A stretch of 64,000 bases of DNA from Bacteroidaceae bacterium (GTDB lineage: Bacteria; Bacteroidota; Bacteroidia; Bacteroidales; Bacteroidaceae). The position numbers were made by a program, and so were the translations under genes. Below the pieces are notes generated by a model that was not told where the DNA came from, made no database searches, and worked only from the letters and a program-made list of their open reading frames with translations. Position 1 is the stretch's first letter. Every line of letters starts with the position of its first letter. Location of the stretch: contig JAFXTC010000031.1 in NCBI GenBank assembly GCA_017525235.1, positions 83,587-147,586 of the forward strand, read 5' to 3'. This document shows positions 53,801-62,226 of this stretch, piece after piece.

Positions 53801-53817
53801 AGCCCCTTTATGGGGCT
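53801..53817. promoter_or_regulatory. AGCCCC/GGGGCT inverted repeat upstream of tdk
   Basis: A 6-bp stem with a TTTAT loop sits 17 nt upstream of the tdk -7 box. The position resembles the CCCC-ATC-GGGG palindrome at 23972-23982; an operator role is inference. Confidence 0.35.
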
Positions 53818-53834
53818 AATTCGAACAGATTGTA

Positions 53835-53842
53835 TATATTTG
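53835..53842 (+). promoter_or_regulatory. -7 box TATATTTG for tdk
   Basis: TATATTTG matches TAnnTTTG and lies 25 nt before the tdk ATG. Confidence 0.6.
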
Positions 53843-53867
53843 CGAAAAATCAAACCAAAAGAAACAA

Positions 53868-54449
53868 ATGAAAGATGTAGGCTCTCATAATGGAGAAATG
53901 ATGAGGCGCGGTCGCGTGGAAGTTGTTTGCGGCTCCATGTTCTCAGGTAAGACCGAGGAGTTGATTCGCCGACTTAAACGAGCTCAGTTCGCTCATCAGC
54001 GTGTAGAGATATTCAAACCCAGCATTGACGTCCGCTACAGCGAAGAGGAGGTGGTAAGCCATCAAGGCAACAGCATTATGTCAACCCCTGTCGACTCCTC
54101 TGCCAGCATTCTGCTATTGGCAGATGATACGGATGTGGTAGGAATTGATGAGGCCCAGTTCTTCGACGAGCACATTGTAGAGGTTTGCAACGAACTTGCC
54201 TCGCGTGGCATCCGTGTTATTGTGGCAGGCCTCGACCTTGACTTCAAGGCCCAGCCTTTCGGCCCCATGCCTCAGCTCTGTGCCATTGCCGACGAGGTTA
54301 CCAAGGTTCACGCCATCTGTGTGCGCTGTGGAGCACTTGCCTATGTCAGTCACCGCATTGTAGCAGGCGAGAAACAGGTAATGCTAGGCGAAAAGGACGA
54401 ATATGAGCCCCTTTGCCGCGAATGCTATAATTTAATTCATTCAACTTAA
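53868..54449 (+). CDS. tdk: Thymidine kinase
   Basis: Tdk phosphorylates thymidine for nucleotide salvage. The 193 residues show [18 protein letters not shown] (P-loop), [23 protein letters not shown] and the zinc-binding CVRCGALA...CRECY pairs of type II thymidine kinases. The next gene follows 4 nt after its stop. Confidence 0.95.
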   Translation: MKDVGSHNGEMMRRGRVEVVCGSMFSGKTEELIRRLKRAQFAHQRVEIFKPSIDVRYSEEEVVSHQGNSIMSTPVDSSASILLLADDTDVVGIDEAQFFDEHIVEVCNELASRGIRVIVAGLDLDFKAQPFGPMPQLCAIADEVTKVHAICVRCGALAYVSHRIVAGEKQVMLGEKDEYEPLCRECYNLIHST

Positions 54450-54453
54450 AACG

Positions 54454-55557
54454 ATGTTCGAACAAAAAATTACTTTCGACAGCTTTATCCGCAGCATCAC
54501 CCTCATCTGTCTTGCTGCAGGAGCCGTATGGTTACTCAACACGCTTTCTGGCGTTTTGCTACCCTTCTTCGTTGCGTGGCTGCTGGCTTACCTGATTTAC
54601 CCCCTTGTCAGGTTCATTCAGTATAAGATGCGTTTACGTAACCGCATCCTCAGCATTTTTGTTGCCATGCTACTGGTAATATCCGTACTGACGGGACTCA
54701 TAGCGCTGATTGTTCCTCCCATTATAAAGGAGATGACACACATGTCTGAACTGACAACGCTTTATTTCAATGATGTAATGACCCAGACCAATATGGCGTC
54801 TTACATTCAGAATGTTATCAACTATCTCAGCAACGAGAACACCCTTGTCGGCCTCATGCAGCAGAGCTCCTTTGTCGATGCAATGCAAGCCGTTATGATT
54901 CAGACTTGGAGTTTTGTGTCCGGAACGGTGAATGTCGCCCTTAGCATCTTGGGCGTGTTTGTGGTACTGCTATACATGTTTTTCATTCTGATAGATTATG
55001 AAAATATCAGTCAGAATTGGGTGAATCTTATTCCTGCCGGCAAGCGGAAATTTGCCTCCATGGTGGCACAGGATGTAGAAAACGGCATGAATTCCTATTT
55101 CCGCGGACAGTCACTCATAGCTCTCCTCGTGGGTATTCTTTTCAGCATAGGATTTCTGATTATCGATTTCCCCATGGCCATCGGTTTAGGGCTATTTATT
55201 GGTTTCCTCAACCTGGTGCCTTACATGCAGCTCTTTGGTTTCATTCCCACAATCCTGTTAGCCATTCTTAAGGCAGCTGAGACAGGCGAGAGTTTCTGGA
55301 TTATCATGCTATGTGCCTTGGCCGTTTTTGCCGTTGTTCAACTCATTCAGGATATGTACCTTACCCCCCGTATCATGGGCCATGTAATGGGACTGAACCC
55401 TGCAATCATTCTGCTTAGCCTTTCTGTATGGGGAAGCCTGATGGGTATTATCGGTTTCATCATAGCCTTACCGCTCACCACCCTGTTGCTTTCTTATTAT
55501 CGCCGATTTGTGCTCAAGGAAGTCGAACAAGAGGAGGAAAAAGAGCCCGAAAAATAA
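54454..55557 (+). CDS. AI-2E/PerM family (UPF0118) transporter
   Basis: The 367-residue protein has two N-terminal transmembrane helices (LICLAAGAVWLLNTLSGVLLPFFVAWLLAYLIY), a periplasmic or helical middle part and a C-terminal group of helices with QDMYLTPRIMGHVMGLNPAIILLSL, the family signature. These permeases export small molecules or exchange ions; the substrate is not predictable here. The tail is acidic (EVEQEEEKEPEK). It is likely co-transcribed with tdk. Confidence 0.85.
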   Translation: MFEQKITFDSFIRSITLICLAAGAVWLLNTLSGVLLPFFVAWLLAYLIYPLVRFIQYKMRLRNRILSIFVAMLLVISVLTGLIALIVPPIIKEMTHMSELTTLYFNDVMTQTNMASYIQNVINYLSNENTLVGLMQQSSFVDAMQAVMIQTWSFVSGTVNVALSILGVFVVLLYMFFILIDYENISQNWVNLIPAGKRKFASMVAQDVENGMNSYFRGQSLIALLVGILFSIGFLIIDFPMAIGLGLFIGFLNLVPYMQLFGFIPTILLAILKAAETGESFWIIMLCALAVFAVVQLIQDMYLTPRIMGHVMGLNPAIILLSLSVWGSLMGIIGFIIALPLTTLLLSYYRRFVLKEVEQEEEKEPEK

Positions 55558-55565
55558 AAAAGTGA

Positions 55566-55606
55566 TGTGAAAAGAATAATTTTTCACTTTTCACTTTTCA
55601 CTTTTT
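55566..55606 (+). terminator. Repeat-derived hairpin, possible terminator of tdk-PerM
   Basis: TGTGAAAAG pairs with the TTTTTCAC and TTTTCAC units that follow, and T-rich sequence continues. The TTTTCAC word is repeated three times, the same type as the array at 51943-51998. It lies just before the tRNA-Lys promoter. Confidence 0.4.
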
Positions 55607-55610
55607 ATTG

Positions 55611-55618
55611 TACCTTTG
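55611..55618 (+). promoter_or_regulatory. -7 box TACCTTTG for tRNA-Lys
   Basis: TACCTTTG is a perfect TAnnTTTG, 45 nt before the tRNA. Confidence 0.7.
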
Positions 55619-55622
55619 CACC

Positions 55623-55639
55623 GCAATTTTCAAAATTGC
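55623..55639 (+). promoter_or_regulatory. Palindrome in the tRNA-Lys 5' leader
   Basis: GCAATTTT-C-AAAATTGC is a perfect inverted repeat at or just after the expected transcription start, inside a wider CCGCA/TGCGG pair. It probably folds in the precursor and is removed by RNase P. Confidence 0.45.
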
Positions 55640-55663
55640 ACCTGCGGAAGTAGGTTTTAGGTC

Positions 55664-55736
55664 GGTCCGCTAGCTCAGCTGGTAGAGCACAACACTTTTA
55701 ATGTTGGGGTCTTGGGTTCGAACCCCAAGCGGGCTA
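55664..55736 (+). tRNA. tRNA-Lys (anticodon TTT)
   Basis: The 73-nt cloverleaf has acceptor GGTCCGC/GCGGGCT with G-U pairs at 1-72 and 3-70, D-stem GCTC/GAGC, anticodon loop CTTTTAA (anticodon TTT) and T-stem TTGGG/CCCAA with loop TTCGAAC. The discriminator is A and CCA is not encoded. It has its own promoter and terminator. Confidence 0.95.
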
Positions 55737-55742
55737 CACCAG

Positions 55743-55791
55743 AAAAAAGCCAAACAAAAGAAAGTTTACTTTCGGTTGCTTGGTTTTTTTT
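55743..55791 (+). terminator. tRNA-Lys terminator
   Basis: AAAAAA, CCAA, CAA and GAAAGT pair with ACTTTC, TTG, TTGG and TTTTTTTT in an extended interrupted stem ending in eight T residues. The remainder of the gap to 55846 shows nothing recognisable. Confidence 0.65.
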
Positions 55792-55846
55792 GTGGTGTCA
55801 AGCTTCCCGTGGAAGGGCTGGGGTCGATGAAGTCAACCCCAATTGT

Positions 55847-57019
55847 TTACATGCTTTCCTTTAATATCTCCGTGATGTCTTCTTTCGTCAAGTCAAGATA
55901 GCCTGCGGGATAGACGACGGTGGTTTCGGTGATGCCAGGAATCATCTCGTTGGTGGCACCCAACTCGCTGATAGTCAGTGGCAGACCAATCTCCAGCATC
56001 CAGTCCTTCTGGGCTTGCAGTCCCTTTTCGGCTATCTGCTCATCTGTCAGCCCGTCGCCACTGATGTCCCAAACATTCTTGGCGAAGCGCACAAACTTGC
56101 GCAGGCCGTTCTGCATCGCCCTGCGATAATACGCCATTGAAACAGAGGCCAGAGCATAGCCGTGAGGGGCATGTGTCCATGCTCCCACGCTATGGCCTAT
56201 CATGTGTACCATCCAGTCCTGTTGCTTGCCCATACCGATGAGGGTGTTCAGTGCCCACGTGGCAGTCCACATGATGTTAGAGCGAGCCTCGTAGTCCTGC
56301 GGATTCTTCACGGCGATGCGACTGCTATGGATGACTGAGCGCATCAGGCCTTCGGCGAGATAATCGCTCGTGTTATCATCGAAATCAGAAAAATACTGCT
56401 CCATGATGTGGTTCATGATGTCGTAGATGCCTGCCTTCATCTGGTTCTCCGGTACAGTCATCGTGAACTTCGGATTCAGAATAGAGAACTTCGGCATCAG
56501 GCGGCTGTCGAACACGTGGCCCACCTTGAATGTGTGCTCTGCATCGGTAATCACCGTTCCGGCATTCATCTCCGAGCCTGTTCCTGCCATCGTCAGAATG
56601 CAGCCCACGGGCAATAGCTTTTGGTCGGCATCGGGTTGTTCCTGCTTCAACCAGAACTTATCCCAGTAGTCGCCGTCGTAATAGACCGATGCTGCTACCG
56701 CTTTCGAGTAGTCGCACACGCTGCCACCGCCAAGTGATAGAATTAAATCAATCTTATTCTCACGGGCTATCTTCACACCCTCGTTCAGTTTCTCAAGCGT
56801 GGGGTTGGTCATCACACCAGGATTCTCTACGATGGTCTTGCCTGCCTCTTTCAGGATAGCCACGACCTGATCGTAGATACCGTTGCGTTTCACACTGCCG
56901 CTACCGTAGTTGAGCAGCACCACGGGGCCATAGCCCTTCAGTTCGTCCTTGAGGAAGTTCAAAGACTCATCACCAAAATACAGTTTGGTGGGGTTGTAGT
57001 AAGAAAAGTTTCCTTGCAT
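55847..57019 (-). CDS. Iron-containing alcohol dehydrogenase (YqhD/BdhA-like)
   Basis: The 390-residue NAD(P)H-dependent dehydrogenase has the cofactor loop LSLGGGSVCDYSKA, AGTGSEMNAGTVI and metal-binding residues in GIYDIMNHIMEQYF and MVHMIGHSVGAWTHAPHGYALA. It fits the butanol dehydrogenase/YqhD group, which reduces aldehydes of various chain lengths and can detoxify them. It follows a TIGR04076 gene by 3 nt. Confidence 0.9.
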   Translation of the reverse strand: MQGNFSYYNPTKLYFGDESLNFLKDELKGYGPVVLLNYGSGSVKRNGIYDQVVAILKEAGKTIVENPGVMTNPTLEKLNEGVKIARENKIDLILSLGGGSVCDYSKAVAASVYYDGDYWDKFWLKQEQPDADQKLLPVGCILTMAGTGSEMNAGTVITDAEHTFKVGHVFDSRLMPKFSILNPKFTMTVPENQMKAGIYDIMNHIMEQYFSDFDDNTSDYLAEGLMRSVIHSSRIAVKNPQDYEARSNIMWTATWALNTLIGMGKQQDWMVHMIGHSVGAWTHAPHGYALASVSMAYYRRAMQNGLRKFVRFAKNVWDISGDGLTDEQIAEKGLQAQKDWMLEIGLPLTISELGATNEMIPGITETTVVYPAGYLDLTKEDITEILKESM

Positions 57020-57022
57020 AGC

Positions 57023-57334
57023 TTATTGGTTAAATATCTTTTCAATATAGAAGCTGAAGGGACGGAAGCCGTCGTTGCAGCTGATCATCGCACTCATGGG
57101 GTTCTTCATCCATCCGTCATAGAAGTTGCCCTCACCCCTTGCCAGAGACTCCACAAACGGCCTCATAGATTCCCATGCTGACGGACACATACCTTCGGGA
57201 CACTGTCCGTTGATGGAAACCCACTGCTGGCCCTCCCTGACATCGCAAGTGTGCTCAATTGGGTTTTCATACTGTGCCATCAAGTCTTCATAGACCGTCT
57301 GGCGAATGGCTGTGATTCGTACCTTGTTATTCAA
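57023..57334 (-). CDS. TIGR04076 family protein
   Basis: The 103-residue protein has the pattern of TIGR04076 proteins: KVRITAIRQTVYEDLMAQY near the N-terminus, PEGMCPSAWESM in the middle and ISCNDGFRPFSFYIEKI at the end, with conserved cysteines. The function is unknown. The only plausible start is a TTG at 57334. It is coupled to the alcohol dehydrogenase gene with 3 nt between them, which suggests a redox-related role by association only. Confidence 0.75.
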   Translation of the reverse strand: MNNKVRITAIRQTVYEDLMAQYENPIEHTCDVREGQQWVSINGQCPEGMCPSAWESMRPFVESLARGEGNFYDGWMKNPMSAMISCNDGFRPFSFYIEKIFNQ

Positions 57335-57373
57335 AACGCAGATTGTCGGTTATAATTAAATTGCTGCATATCT

Positions 57374-59818
57374 TTATTTGCTCTTCAGTGTTAGGCTGGC
57401 GGTGGGCAATGAGCTCTTGATACTCACGTTTACGGAGCCTTTCTTCTGCGTGCTGCGAACAACGAGGAGGGCGCGGCCCTTCCACGTTTTTACACGAGGT
57501 GATGTGTAGGGCTCTGTATCCTTCAGGTCGGCAGAGGCGAAAGCTAACAACGTACCAGCTCCCTTGACTGTAGCTTCACATTCGATGGCGGCTTCGGGCA
57601 CATGCCTACCCTCCTTATCAAGGACTTCGACATTAACAAAGGTAAGCGACTGACCATCGGCTTGCATCACGGTTCGGTCTGGTATAAGGCGCAGACGGGC
57701 TGGTTTGCCGGCGGTTAAGAGACTCAACCCCGTCCCCTCCCTGTTAAGGAGGGGAGTAGATACTTCTGCACGCAGGGTGCCTGGCTCATAGTTCACAGTA
57801 AAGACGGCCTTGAACTCGGTCGAGCGGTTCACCTGCGTCGTGCCGATAAGCCGGTCGTTCAGATAAAGTTTTACCTCCGGTGCCTTGGTATATATCTCCA
57901 CCTCAATGGGCTTTCCCTCCCAACCGGGCCATGTCCACGACTCCCATGTGGGCCATACACTCCACATTGTAGTGTGAATCTCGCCGTGGTAGCCGTTAGG
58001 TTCGCGAACACATAGGTATATACTCTCCTCTCCCTTACGGGAGGGGTCGGGGGTGAGGCCTTTCCACAGCATTTCGCGATAGTGGCTAATGGGTTTGCGC
58101 CAGCCGGTGATATCGACGTCTCCACAGGGAGCGCCGTGCCATTCGGGCTGTCCACCCTCAATCCATGACTCGCCCTCGCGCTCACCTTTATAGTAGTTAC
58201 GACCTATGCCACTCTCGCCTAGATAGTCGAGACCTGTCCACACGATGTCGCCTACGACGTAGGGGAATACATAAGCAGTAGCCCAATTCATATAAGCATC
58301 ACGCGGATAGCTCTCTGTCTGCCAGATAACACGCTTAGGGTCGCGTTCATGGTCGCTGGCGTGCTTGAACAGCATGTAGTTATATCCCGCCACGTCGAGC
58401 ACTTCGGCATGCGGGTCGTAGATTTCCCAGTCGCGGTCCCAGGCACAGAGGGCCTCGGTAACGGGGCGTGTCGTATCATATTCGTGGATGGCCTTCTTCA
58501 TCTGTCGGGCTGTATGGACCACACGGATGTCCTTGCGCTCGATGACCTCGTTGCCGATGCTCCAGCAGATGATGCTCGGATGGTTACGGTCGCGCAGCAC
58601 CATCGCATGGATATCCTGTCGGAAGCAGGAGTCGATTACGGTAGAATAGTCGTAGGGATTTTTCTGTGTGCGCCAGCCGTCGAAGGCCTCGTCGATGACG
58701 AGCATACCCAGCGAGTCGCAGGCATCGAGGAAAGCGCGCGTCGTGGGATTATGGCTGGTGCGGATGAGGTTGAAGCCTGCCTCCTTCATCTGACGCACCT
58801 TGCGGATTTCGGCATCGTCGAAGGCACGGGCACCCAACACACCATCGTCGTGGTGTACGCAGGCACCGTTGATAAGCACCTTCTTTCCATTGAGCACGAA
58901 GCCATTCTCAGCGTCGAACGAGAAGGAACGGATGCCGAATTTAACAGCCTCACCCCCGACCCCTCTCCCTTGGGCGAGGGGATTAGATAGACTTACTTCA
59001 GCTGTATAAAGATATGGAGATTCGGGTGACCAGAGTTTGGGATTGTTGATGGTGTAGGTAAAGCTGACGGTCTTGCTTTCACCGGCTTTCAGTGATACTT
59101 CTTGCTGCTGACCTTCAACCTCAACGACACCTTGCTGATCTGCTGTGCTTTCATTCTGCACCATTACCTCTACATTTACTGTTGCCTTGTCGGAACTCAC
59201 CTCTGGTGTGGTAACAAAGACTCCATTCTCGGCAATGTGCAGCGTGGGCATGGTCTCCAACCACACGTGGCGGTAGATGCCGGAACCAGAGTACCATCTA
59301 CAGTTAGGCTGTTCGCTATTGTCCACCTTCACGACGACCTCGTTAACCTCGTTCTTCATTTTTTCATTTTCTGAATTTTTCATTTTCAAGAACGGTGTTA
59401 CATCCACGGTGAATGGCGTGTAGCCATAGTGATGCTGCCCAGCCTTTTGGCCATTCACATAGACTTCAGCCTTCTGATACACGCCCTCGAAGTGTAGCTT
59501 AACGAGAGAATTATCAATTGTCAATTGTCCATTATCAATTGTAAACTCTTTCCAATACTCACCCTTGCCAGCCTCGAACCATCCGCCGCCAGTGCCCGTA
59601 GCACCCTTGCCCGAGTTGGGCCCTTCGAAGATGTCCCAATCGTGCGGCAGATCAACGGTCTGTGTCTTCCCATTGTGAGTAAACTGCCAGCCGAAATCAA
59701 ACAGCTGCCTTTTTGTCTGTGCCGATGCTGAAATCGCTACGATAACCAGCATTAATGTAATCACGGGTTGAAACATGCCTACCCAACCGATGCGAACGAT
59801 TTGAGAACTTCTATCCAT
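57374..59818 (-). CDS. Secreted GH2 beta-galactosidase-like enzyme carrying several in-frame repeats
   Basis: The mature protein of this 814-residue precursor (signal segment FQPVITLMLVIVAISASAQ) has GH2 sandwich, Ig-like and TIM-barrel domains. The acid/base Glu is in CWSIGNEVIE and the likely nucleophile in IWQTESYP; PHDWDIFEG and CRWYSGSGIYRHVW are typical. It probably hydrolyses beta-linked galactose or related sugars in the periplasm. Three GC-rich palindromes and two AT-rich tandem repeats lie in frame and encode loop peptides (TIDNGQLTIDN, KMKNSENEKMKN, LSNPLAQGRGVGGE, LTPDPSRKGEES, TPLLNREGTG). The -7 box at 59840 places the start at 59818 rather than the ATG at 59842. Confidence 0.9.
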   Translation of the reverse strand: MDRSSQIVRIGWVGMFQPVITLMLVIVAISASAQTKRQLFDFGWQFTHNGKTQTVDLPHDWDIFEGPNSGKGATGTGGGWFEAGKGEYWKEFTIDNGQLTIDNSLVKLHFEGVYQKAEVYVNGQKAGQHHYGYTPFTVDVTPFLKMKNSENEKMKNEVNEVVVKVDNSEQPNCRWYSGSGIYRHVWLETMPTLHIAENGVFVTTPEVSSDKATVNVEVMVQNESTADQQGVVEVEGQQQEVSLKAGESKTVSFTYTINNPKLWSPESPYLYTAEVSLSNPLAQGRGVGGEAVKFGIRSFSFDAENGFVLNGKKVLINGACVHHDDGVLGARAFDDAEIRKVRQMKEAGFNLIRTSHNPTTRAFLDACDSLGMLVIDEAFDGWRTQKNPYDYSTVIDSCFRQDIHAMVLRDRNHPSIICWSIGNEVIERKDIRVVHTARQMKKAIHEYDTTRPVTEALCAWDRDWEIYDPHAEVLDVAGYNYMLFKHASDHERDPKRVIWQTESYPRDAYMNWATAYVFPYVVGDIVWTGLDYLGESGIGRNYYKGEREGESWIEGGQPEWHGAPCGDVDITGWRKPISHYREMLWKGLTPDPSRKGEESIYLCVREPNGYHGEIHTTMWSVWPTWESWTWPGWEGKPIEVEIYTKAPEVKLYLNDRLIGTTQVNRSTEFKAVFTVNYEPGTLRAEVSTPLLNREGTGLSLLTAGKPARLRLIPDRTVMQADGQSLTFVNVEVLDKEGRHVPEAAIECEATVKGAGTLLAFASADLKDTEPYTSPRVKTWKGRALLVVRSTQKKGSVNVSIKSSLPTASLTLKSK
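57724..57758. repeat. In-frame GC-rich palindrome 1 in the GH2 gene
   Basis: CCCCTCC-CTGTTAA-GGAGGGG preceded by CAACCCCGT. On the coding strand it encodes TPLLNREGTGLS, between GTLRAEVS and LTAGKPARLRL. Confidence 0.8.
58022..58060. repeat. In-frame GC-rich palindrome 2 in the GH2 gene (opposite orientation)
   Basis: CTCTCCTCTCCCTTACGGGA and GGGGTCGGGGGTGAGG. On the coding strand it reads CCTCACCCCCGACCCCTCCC onward and encodes LTPDPSRKGEES, between REMLWKG and IYLCVREPNGYHG. Confidence 0.8.
58947..58986. repeat. In-frame GC-rich palindrome 3 in the GH2 gene
   Basis: CCTCACCCCCGACCCCTCTC, then CCTTGGGCGAGGGGATTAG. On the coding strand it encodes LSNPLAQGRGVGGEA, in the same orientation and reading frame as the element at 57724. 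Confidence 0.8.
59352..59392. repeat. In-frame TTTTCATT tandem repeat in the GH2 gene
   Basis: Units of TTCATTTT repeated with CTGAAT encode LKMKNSENEKMKNEV between VDVTPF and VNEVVVKVDNSEQPN. Confidence 0.7.
59508..59545. repeat. In-frame ATCAATTGTCA tandem repeat in the GH2 gene
   Basis: ATTATCAATTGTCAATTGTC followed by CATTATCAATTG encodes FTIDNGQLTIDNS, between GEYWKE and LVKLHFEGVYQ. Confidence 0.75.
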
Positions 59819-59839
59819 AATATCTTCTAAATGCTGTTG

Positions 59840-59847
59840 CAAATATA
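59840..59847 (-). promoter_or_regulatory. -7 box TATATTTG for the GH2 gene
   Basis: TATATTTG on the minus strand lies 21 nt before the ATG at 59818 and overlaps the alternative ATG at 59842. Confidence 0.6.
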
Positions 59848-59852
59848 CGAAA

Positions 59853-59888
59853 AAAAATCCTCCATATCGTATGGTATGAAGGATTTTT
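59853..59888 (-). terminator. Terminator of the 59919 lipoprotein gene
   Basis: AAAAATCCT/AGGATTTTT and CCATA/TATGG form a two-part stem with a 5-nt bulge and a TCG loop. On the minus strand the hairpin ends in a T run, 30 nt after the stop. Confidence 0.65.
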
Positions 59889-59918
59889 ATTGATATGTAG
59901 TATAGCTTTTGACCTCTT

Positions 59919-62078
59919 TTACGGATTTGAACTGTCGAGATTGATGGTTATCTGGTCAATCAGGTCGTAGGGTTCACCTTGCACGTCTACGCCGTCTGGC
60001 TTGAGACCGAATGTAAGTTGCCCGCTGATTCCCTTTGACTTTAGCTGTTGTTTCATGCCTTGGATGCTGTTCTTGAAGGTCTGGAATACAGCACGGGCAT
60101 TGGTTGAACTGTCGGGAGCAGCCTCAGTAGAGAGAAATAAGCCTGCCCAGCAGAAGTTTGCTGAATTGTTGCCGTAGGACTTCTCGATAAAATCATCAAG
60201 ATAACTTGTATACTCTATTTGGCTCATGCCTTCCGGAGTGGTTCCGTAGTCGTAGATGACATTGTTCCACAACCTCTTATAGCGGTCGGGGGTGTCGAGA
60301 ACAAAATCTATGGCAAAAAAGTTACTATCTTTGGGCCACTCGACTGTGTTGCTTGAAACTTGGTAGGTTAATTTACAAGCTTCGCTTACCACGCAGAAGG
60401 AGGCTTTCAATGTATAAGTGCCCGAAGGGTTGTCAACCTTCCAAAGTGCCTGTTCGTCGGTGACACATGTGCTCCTCAGCAGTGCCTTCACATTGTCCGG
60501 ATTTGCGAGATCGGAGCCTGCCGGTGTATTGCCCTTGTGATTCCATATCACGGTGGCGTTAGAGTCGTTGTCTTGTGTGAAGGTTGTAGTAAGATCCTTT
60601 GTGCTCCAATTCGTGCTGGTGTTCCATGTAGTGCTTTCAGCATTAGAATAGGTCCATGTGTGCGTATAGCCTATATTTCCTGTTATAACGAGATTTTTGC
60701 TGGACATTCCACCTGTTATTCCTACAGAAATTCCATTACTTCCTCCTGTTGTCTCAGTTGTACCACCACCGGACGATGAACTGCCTGAACTGGTGCCGTT
60801 CTCGTTGAGAGGACCGGCAGACATAATGGATTTAGTGCCATTGCCCTCGAGCCACATCTTTATGTCGATGCTTTTCATCCAGGCGCCCCTTGCATTCCAG
60901 TCGCCAGGCTCGGCGGGTGTATGTACATGTGCTGTCCAGTTGTCTTCTGTTTTCATGAAGATCTTCTCGTTCATCACCGTGACATTCTGTCGGACCTGGT
61001 AGTACTCGACGTTATTGGTGAAGTCGTAGGCACTGTAGGCCTGATATTGCACCTTTATAGCAGAGTAGGCCGTAGCGTCGGTAGGATCTCCTCCAGGTCT
61101 GGGATACATGTAGTCAAAAACAAATTCCTTGATTTGAGCATCCATCAGGTCACTGATGCTGGCACTCTCTCCTGCACGGGTTAGGGATTTATGGAAAGCA
61201 GACAGGGCTTTGGATGTTCTGGAATCGCGTTGGGCCTGACGGTTCAGCCAGTCAGCGATGGCATCAGCCTTATGGCCCCACTCATAGTCAGTATCAGGCT
61301 GTTCGGCCTTCTCATTGCTGCCGACCACGGCATTGAGCACATAAATCTCGTTGTTGGAACAGAAAGCATAGGCATCAAACATGATGGCCTGCTGCTTCTC
61401 CTCGGGCCACTGGTCGATGTTCTCCCAGTCCATTTGCTGACCGTTCACTCCAGCGCTACGAGTCATGGCATCGCTGGTATGATTGCCAGCTACATAAGCA
61501 TTGTGTACCATACTGGCCACCTGACGCTTTGCACGGGCACGGACCTCGGCTGCAACCTCGGGGGTGACATCGCCTTGGTAATTGTCGAGTTCCAAACTCA
61601 TTACGGCTATCACGTAAGCTTCGCCAAAGTTGTAGAATTCCTTAAAGCTACACTGCGTAAGAACAATCGAAGCCTCACCTGACATGCAACGGCGCACAAT
61701 ATGTTTCCATTCATCCGTAGAGATGCTATTCCTCTCAACGGCCAATGGGGTAATCACATAACATCCGGCATCGGTAGGAGGCGTGCTGTTCCCCAGCAAA
61801 CGGCGTCCCAAGGCCTTGCCAAAGTCATCTTCCCAGTCGCCATAGAGCACATACGACTCATTGGTGGTCACAGAGAGGGCATCGGCCGTGGGTTCCTCGG
61901 TAGGAGGTATGTCTGGCCCTAAGTTTATCAGGTCGGCATCATTGTTGGAACAAGCGGTCAGCACCGTCATGGTCGTTACGCAGCAAAATAAGGCTACAAT
62001 TAAGTGTGTGCAAAACAAGCTCGTTGTTGAGCGTGAGCAATCCCGGGCGCACGTCAACATCATGTGATTTTCTTTCAT
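59919..62078 (-). CDS. Large lipoprotein of unknown function, possible pore-forming-toxin-like stem
   Basis: The 719-residue protein has a lipobox near residue 43 (TVLTAC followed by SNNDAD). Residues about 55-330 are mixed helix/strand with an amphipathic helical part (TPEVAAEVRARAKRQVASMVHNAY). At about 435-520 there is a Gly/Ser/Thr-rich stretch with alternating small polar and hydrophobic residues (GTSSGSSSSGGGTTETTGGS, ISVGITGGMSSKNLVITGNI, HTWTYSNAESTTWNTSTNW). This recalls the stem and cap of leukocidin-type beta-pore toxins. A later FAIDFVLDTPDRYKRLW also fits. The toxin idea is weak inference; a surface adhesin or other lipoprotein is as possible. It has its own promoter and terminator. 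Confidence 0.65.
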   Translation of the reverse strand: MKENHMMLTCARDCSRSTTSLFCTHLIVALFCCVTTMTVLTACSNNDADLINLGPDIPPTEEPTADALSVTTNESYVLYGDWEDDFGKALGRRLLGNSTPPTDAGCYVITPLAVERNSISTDEWKHIVRRCMSGEASIVLTQCSFKEFYNFGEAYVIAVMSLELDNYQGDVTPEVAAEVRARAKRQVASMVHNAYVAGNHTSDAMTRSAGVNGQQMDWENIDQWPEEKQQAIMFDAYAFCSNNEIYVLNAVVGSNEKAEQPDTDYEWGHKADAIADWLNRQAQRDSRTSKALSAFHKSLTRAGESASISDLMDAQIKEFVFDYMYPRPGGDPTDATAYSAIKVQYQAYSAYDFTNNVEYYQVRQNVTVMNEKIFMKTEDNWTAHVHTPAEPGDWNARGAWMKSIDIKMWLEGNGTKSIMSAGPLNENGTSSGSSSSGGGTTETTGGSNGISVGITGGMSSKNLVITGNIGYTHTWTYSNAESTTWNTSTNWSTKDLTTTFTQDNDSNATVIWNHKGNTPAGSDLANPDNVKALLRSTCVTDEQALWKVDNPSGTYTLKASFCVVSEACKLTYQVSSNTVEWPKDSNFFAIDFVLDTPDRYKRLWNNVIYDYGTTPEGMSQIEYTSYLDDFIEKSYGNNSANFCWAGLFLSTEAAPDSSTNARAVFQTFKNSIQGMKQQLKSKGISGQLTFGLKPDGVDVQGEPYDLIDQITINLDSSNP

Positions 62079-62109
62079 TTTTTAATATATTATTTCTAAT
62101 TTTGGGGGA

Positions 62110-62117
62110 CAAATATA
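62110..62117 (-). promoter_or_regulatory. -7 box TATATTTG for the 59919 lipoprotein gene
   Basis: TATATTTG on the minus strand lies 31 nt before the ATG at 62078. Apart from this box and the hairpin at 62227 I see nothing in the gap 62079-62279. Confidence 0.6.
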
Positions 62118-62226
62118 CGAAGTTTTTTGGGAAAGTGGTGCGATTTCCCCTCTTTATTTTATTTTTTTCTTTCGCAGCAGTTGCGGGTGTAACACCAACG
62201 AAGTACAGGGAGGGGAAGTAAACAAA

